A stretch of DNA of 64,000 nt, taken from Prochilodus magdalenae. Its lineage: Eukaryota; Chordata; Actinopteri; Characiformes; Prochilodontidae. Both the position numbers and the translations under genes were made by a program. The notes under the pieces were generated by a model. It saw nothing but the letters and a program-made list of their open reading frames with translations, searched no databases and was not told where the DNA came from. The DNA lies in the NCBI GenBank assembly GCA_024036415.1, contig JAMWET010006979.1:714001-778000 (forward strand), given 5' to 3'. Shown piece after piece: positions 59,040-64,000 of the stretch (its first letter is position 1; every line of letters begins with the position of its first letter).

Positions 59040-60149
59040 TGACTGTTATTATTATTATTCCCTTAGCGTACGGTGTATCTTGCTTGTAAATGAAACTTCA
59101 TGACTTTTGATGTAATAAAATGAATGGCATGGAAGTAGCTGACATGCTGACATTCACTTATTCACACATTCCGCTGTCTGTGAAGGTCATGCCTTGGACT
59201 GCATTTGCGATGGTAGTCTACTGAATCAGTAATTGCTGGGATGGTTTGGGTCTACACAGATTCTCCCAGCTCTGTGGGCAAAAACTTATCCCTGGCATTG
59301 GGAAACTGTCAGCCAGTGTCCTCCTCCGCCAAAGGAAACACACACTGCTGCCCTGGAAAAGGTGAAAGAGTGGAACCAGACAGTGTCTGTGGTAGTGAGA
59401 ACACCGTCTATAATAGCAGAGTTGGAATGGGTCAAGATGGAAGCATTGAGCTCCCTGAGCTGCCACAGAAAGATCAGCCGCTTTGCTGACAAAGGTGGAA
59501 AGGTTTCACTTTAAGACATTTTGCATGTGGTGGTCCCCAGGAATTTGAATGAATCAACCATATTCACATCTGTTCATTTGTAAATGAAGGCAGACTGATT
59601 TCTGTTCCTGGAAGTCCATCTTCATTTCCACTGTTTTGTCCATCTTCATTTCCACTGCTTTGAGCATGTCAGGCTACAGGTTATTATAGCATAAAGCAGT
59701 CCACCTTTACTCAGTACATCTATTATCTGCACACTTGACCAGTTTGACCAGTGGCTTTTTGGAACAGCAGTATTATACAGAAAGATGAGATGGTTAGGGG
59801 GGAAGTATAGAGCTTGTGCTTATAGATGGATTCAGAGATATGAAAGCCATTTCATTCATTACTCTGGCCAACCGCAATAAGCCTGTCTTTAAGAGGGTTC
59901 AACTTCAACTCATGTTTTGCTGCCTTTAGCTGCTGACGTTTCTACATTCTCCCCCCATCACCAATTTGCCCCCAGTTCTGATGTCCAGGGAGTAGGCTCC
60001 ACCCTGCCGTCCATATCTGGGATGATCCGCAAGGGTCCGAACGCTTTTAAAACCCGGGCCCAGGACGGAGCCTTCACCAAAGACTCCATAGTTTTTTAAA
60101 AAACTGTCATCCTTCGAAATGTACACCTTACAGAAGATCAAATATTGTT
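59040..60149. other. Unassigned non-coding stretch
   Basis: No gene recognised. Frames at 59233-59514 (93 codons) and 59917-60099 (60 codons) were looked at as possible exons. I see no family motif and no convincing splice pair, so they stay uncalled. Confidence 0.45.
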
Positions 60150-60262
60150 TTCCATCACTTTTGCCTTTAGTGTCTTTCTGTCCGAACCGCTGGTGGGAAC
60201 TCCCTAAGGGGGTTTTACCTTGCCACTGTCGCCTTTAGCTTGCTCATTGGGGTCTTAGACTG
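60150..60262 (+). mobile_element. Retroposon fragment, same family as 41545-42180
   Basis: 'accttgccactgtcgccttt' and 'agcttgctcattggggtctt' are the complement of the 'gagggcgacagtggcaagga' region at 41680. Only about 110 bases remain. Confidence 0.6.
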
Positions 60263-61500
60263 TCAAAAATTTGACTTGACTTGGTGACCTGGTGATACTT
60301 CAGTAGATCATCCTTCATCAAGCAATGGTTCAAATCCCCAACCAGAAAGGTTACTGCATAATAGAGTTTGCTCTTATGTTCATGTGTAAGGGGCAGTTGC
60401 CTACTGAGGTAGAAAAGCAATTGTGGGTGTAATTTTGGGAATGTACTAGTGCTCCTATATGCCAACCACACAAGTTACTTGGGGTACCTGCTTGACCCCC
60501 CCTGGAGGCTGGCGAGCCAGAGAAATGTAGAGCATTGGAACTACAGTGACAGAAACTTCACTGGATCCCAACATATTGTGGTCACTGGGAAACTGTAGAT
60601 CAATGTAGAGAAATGTTAGAACACAGCCATACAGGCCAGTGGAGTCTAACTCTTACATAAACATTATTCAGAGAAAGTCGGTCAAATGTTTATATGTTAC
60701 TACGACAAAGTGCCAGATGCATAAGCGCAGTAGCAGATCTACCGTGACGGTAAAAGCTAATGGAGTAGTGCGGTTGTAACGTTCGGTTATACATAAACAA
60801 GAATTACCAGCAGGTTTAACCACTGGTGTGTGCTGTGAGGTTGGCCTGCACGTTTACTTCATTTGAACATGGTGGAAAGGATTGATACCGAGATGCGTTC
60901 TGGTTAAAATAACATCCGAACTGCTCTGGCCAGCGGTTTCCTGGAAAGAGTCTGATGTGGATTAAATATTTTCCACCCATGTTTGATCCCACATGCAAAA
61001 CATTCACACTGTTATGACACAAACAGCTGAGTAACCGGCATATTTCAAAGACACATTCTGATCTATTTGGATGAACCAGCAAGACAAACCACCATCCTCC
61101 TAAAGAAGGCCCAGCACAGCAAAGTTCATTTTTAATCATGATACAAAAATGCCAAATGATAACGTTTCATTTATGTTAGTAATACATATAACAGGAAATT
61201 AAAATTAAGTGAAAAAAGGCTGAATTATAATAATATATTAATATGATATAATAATATAATGATATTAAAGTTTATGTTGTAATTATTTTATAGAAATTGA
61301 AATCAAATACATATGCCCTATATATATCAAATACATCAATATAATTTCTGCTATTAAAAGTAATTTTAGGATGTAATGATTCAGTTTAATGAGTAATGTT
61401 TTGTAGAAAATTAGTTTTTAAAGACTAAAAGTATCTTTACCAAACAATCTCCTATAATTTGAGAGCACTTTTCCGTTAAACTTCGTAGCTCTGTTGTTTA
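60263..61500. other. Unassigned stretch, AT-rich in its last part
   Basis: No gene or repeat family recognised. 61200-61420 is strongly AT-rich. Confidence 0.5.
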
Positions 61501-61540
61501 TATGTATATATATATATATTTATTTATTTATTTATTTTTT
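61501..61540. repeat. (TA)n-(TTTA)n microsatellite
   Basis: A TA run followed by five to six ttta units. Confidence 0.95.
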
Positions 61541-61817
61541 GGGTGAAGAAGCTTCACCAGTCATTTGCCTTTTTATGTATGACCTCATTTACATGCCCAT
61601 TTTGATTGGCTGTGAGAACACTGCCACATAAAAAGACACTGCTAATCATCACCACAGTGGCTTCATAAACACCTCTTCTGTACCATGCTAACTGTTTTGC
61701 CTGGTGTAGTTCTGTCATCACCAAGATTTAGTCCATAGGTGGAGCCTCATTTTAGCCACACCCCTGCATTTTAAAGCAGAAAGTGAGACTTCATGATTAC
61801 TGCTTGTAATCTTAAGG
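61541..61817. other. Short unassigned spacer
   Basis: Nothing recognisable. Confidence 0.4.
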
Positions 61818-62228
61818 GACAAGTCCCGCTTTTGTGTTGGTGGAGACGACCAACAAAGCCATGTGTGGAGGCACCATGGTCAGTGTTAAGATGAACAGTT
61901 TGTTGTTACACGTGACATGTCCAAAAGGCCTGGAGTCATTCCACCTCCACCCCTAATCTGCAGGAACTGTGTTATTCAAGTTGAAGAGGATGGACGTCAT
62001 TAGGAACCTCTACAACTCCATGCTGAGATGTCTGGCATGTTCTGTTAGACAAACATTGGGACCCGACGCCATACTGGGAGACTACTTCTGTATGTGTAGC
62101 TCAGTAAATATTACCCATGTCAGTCTACATTCATCATCTTTTATTCCAGGTGACCTTTATCTTCCTTCCCAACAGCACTGCTATCCGACACTTCCTTCTG
62201 GGTGCAACTATTCTTTTAATGATGAGTG
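61818..62228 (+). mobile_element. Tc1 family A, copy 8
   Basis: 5'-truncated, starting near the first-Asp segment ('cttttgtgttggtggagacg'). It carries the family junction ('aggcctggagtcattccacc' joined to 'taatctgcaggaactgtgtt'), the C-terminal coding words ('aacctctacaactccatgct'), 'aaatattacccatgtcagtc', and an intact right end 'ttcttttaatgatgagtg' followed by TA at 62229. It is non-functional. Confidence 0.92.
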
Positions 62229-62230
62229 TA

Positions 62231-62973
62231 TATGCATATAATGAAGCCTCTATAGCTATGAATAGCATAGAATAAAAAACTGAATGAACAAAAACAATGG
62301 CCTATGCCAAGAGTACCAACAGCTGCATCCAAACCCAGCGCTGTGTGTTGTGTTTTTTTGGTTTGGAGCTCCTGAAATACCATATAACTCAGCAGAAAAC
62401 ATTGTAAAGCAAAGAACAAGTGTTTCATAATCATAATCACTTAATAGCATTGCGTGGCCTTCAACAGCTTCTAGCATTTCATGTCTTGGTGTATTTCCAG
62501 CTTTGGGTTCTTGTATTTATACAGCTAATTCTCAGTGTTATCCTTAAATTTCCAGCTTCGCTTAAACGACTGCAGTTCAGTGTCTGCATGTGAAAGATAC
62601 ATCATGGCGCTGGAATGTATTCCGGAGATCCTTTAAGGTGAAGAGAACCTGAGATTGGATAGTTTCAGCATTTAATTGAGTTTCCTTGGATGTTGTATGT
62701 GGAAAGCAGCATGACCAGGTGGAGCGATTCAGGATGCCTTCTTTTAGGCAGCAGTGAAAAAGAACACAACGAGTCTGATACCGCCAGACCCTGGCTGGAG
62801 ATAACTGGTGCTGTCACAGTTGCTGGAATGTTGGCTTCAAATATAGGTCATGTTGCATAAGACTTATTTGTGCCTTGTCTCATTTTACTAGCCTGGGGGA
62901 ATATATATAAAGGTGCTTTGCCTTGAGACTCCTGACCTCTTTATTCATCTGCACTGGCGTATTTATCAACATG
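62231..62973. other. Unassigned non-coding stretch
   Basis: No gene or repeat family recognised. Confidence 0.5.
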
Positions 62974-63310
62974 TTTTCCAGCGTTATCCCCAGGTGGTAA
63001 ACGTAATTGCCCTTTTCACTCATACTCTGGCTTTACATGGTGAACCAGTGTAATCAAACAGCCAATCAAATGCCAGTAATGCACCTATAAGTGGTCACAT
63101 CAAGCGTTATACTCAAGCTACTGATTTCCCCTGATCAGTGGATAAGAATGAAAGACAGATATTGCTTTACTGGGTGGTTAAAAAGAATAAATTGATCACC
63201 TGATAGTACCTAGTACTCATCAAAGAGAGAATGATGTGGACCAAATAGTGTCTGCTGCTCATCAGTTAGTATAACTAATGCTCACCTTATAATACCTGGA
63301 GTTCATCAAA
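62974..63310 (+). repeat. Local duplication, copy 1
   Basis: It shares an ordered series of words with 63335-63860: 'actctggctttacatgg', 'gccaatcaaatgccag', 'gatttcccctgat', 'ctgggtggttaaaaa'. The last part has 'tcacctgatagtacctagta'-like repeats. Confidence 0.8.
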
Positions 63311-63334
63311 TAGACACTTGTTTGTGCCTTTGTG

Positions 63335-63860
63335 TTTTCCAGCTTTTGGAAAGTGATAAACATAATTGTCCTTTTACTGATACTCTGGCTTTACATGGAG
63401 ACGTTTCTGCAACTGTACTAGCTTGAAACTTACATGAAACTAAATTGTATTTGAACTGTGTAATGTAAAGCATCCTACAACTCACCTGAAACCTAGCCGC
63501 AATAGTTGCAGGCAGCTCAACTTTGTAAAATAAGTTTCATCAAATAGCCAATCAAATGCCAGACATGTGATCACTTATAGTGATATACTTTCGAGCCATT
63601 GATTTCCCCTGATTGGAACGTAAGATGGACAATGGTTTACTAGGCTGGTAAAAAAAAACCTAGTGCTTAATATTGGTATTTTGTGCTGACCTGATTGTAT
63701 CTGGTTTTCACCTGATGGATTACAGTGCTCACCTAATAATATAAGGTGTACTCCTGATGAAATCAGGTTTGCATCAAATAGTATCTGAAGCTCACCTGAT
63801 GGTATCTGATACCTGGAACACAGCTGATGGTATCCAGTGCTCACCTGATGTTATGTAGGG
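63335..63860 (+). repeat. Local duplication, copy 2, with CACCTGAT-like tandem words
   Basis: The same ordered words as copy 1, but the offset rises from 361 to about 486 because copy 2 carries about 125 extra bases (roughly 63410-63540). From 63690 on, 'gctcacctgatggtatctg'-like units recur with a loose 25-30 base period. Confidence 0.8.
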
Positions 63861-64000
63861 AGCATGTGATAGTATATGGTGAATGTGGTGTATGTGGTGA
63901 ATAATATACTACATACTTTCCAAGACATCATAATAAATGAAGAAAAGAACGGCAGTGGCAGATCTGCTAATATCTAAATAACACATTGTGGATGATATAA

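Noticed and set aside
59917..60099. Possible host exon (frame with a basic, Lys/Arg-containing end)
   Set aside because: Short, no recognisable domain, no convincing splice pair. Only comparison with a fish proteome would settle it.

Overview
The window reads as repeat-dense, non-coding DNA from a teleost fish nuclear genome. The evidence is AT-rich sequence without open bacterial-style genes, at least twelve decayed Tc1-type transposon copies, tRNA-headed SINEs ending in a fish-type 'gtcgctctggataagagcg' tail, LINE 3' ends with short tandem tails, two solo LTRs with exact 5-bp target duplications, and large arrays of GATA, TA, TG and minisatellite units. From memory, several families resemble those of otophysan fishes (characins, catfishes), but that placement is an inference. 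I found no host protein-coding exon, rRNA, functional tRNA, CRISPR array or operon. The long open frames all lie in tandem repeats or transposon remains.

Layout. 0-12 kb: mostly unassigned sequence, an old DNA-transposon end (2.7-3.3 kb), an AT-rich array holding a perfect 74-bp duplication (4.7-4.9 kb), one nearly full-length dead Tc1 element (6.5-7.7 kb) and the first fragment of a multi-copy Tc1 family. 12-25 kb: a transposon-like element with inverted arms and a 24-bp minisatellite inside it, two SINEs, the first solo LTR, a degenerate AT array, two Tc1 relics and a 12-bp minisatellite open in five or six frames. 25-36 kb: further Tc1 pieces, a GATA array of about 0.9 kb facing a shorter TATC array, a TA array, a small inverted-repeat element and a 2-kb TG-rich higher-order array. 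36-51 kb: LINE fragments, more Tc1 copies, a 26/36-bp minisatellite and small MITE-like elements. 51-64 kb: a hAT-like element interrupted by a Tc1 deletion derivative, further Tc1 copies, a 643-bp element with terminal inverted repeats, the second solo LTR, and a diverged local duplication with repeated CACCTGAT-like words.

The clearest biological signal is a Tc1 family with eight copies in 64 kb (called family A here). At least five copies share one internal junction that removes the second catalytic Asp and the catalytic Glu of the transposase while keeping both coding ends. This fits a single deletion derivative that spread by borrowing transposase from an intact relative. No novel cellular system is visible. 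The most interesting objects are repeat-biology ones: the amplified deletion derivative, a minisatellite apparently born from an internal segment of a transposon, and datable nested insertions.
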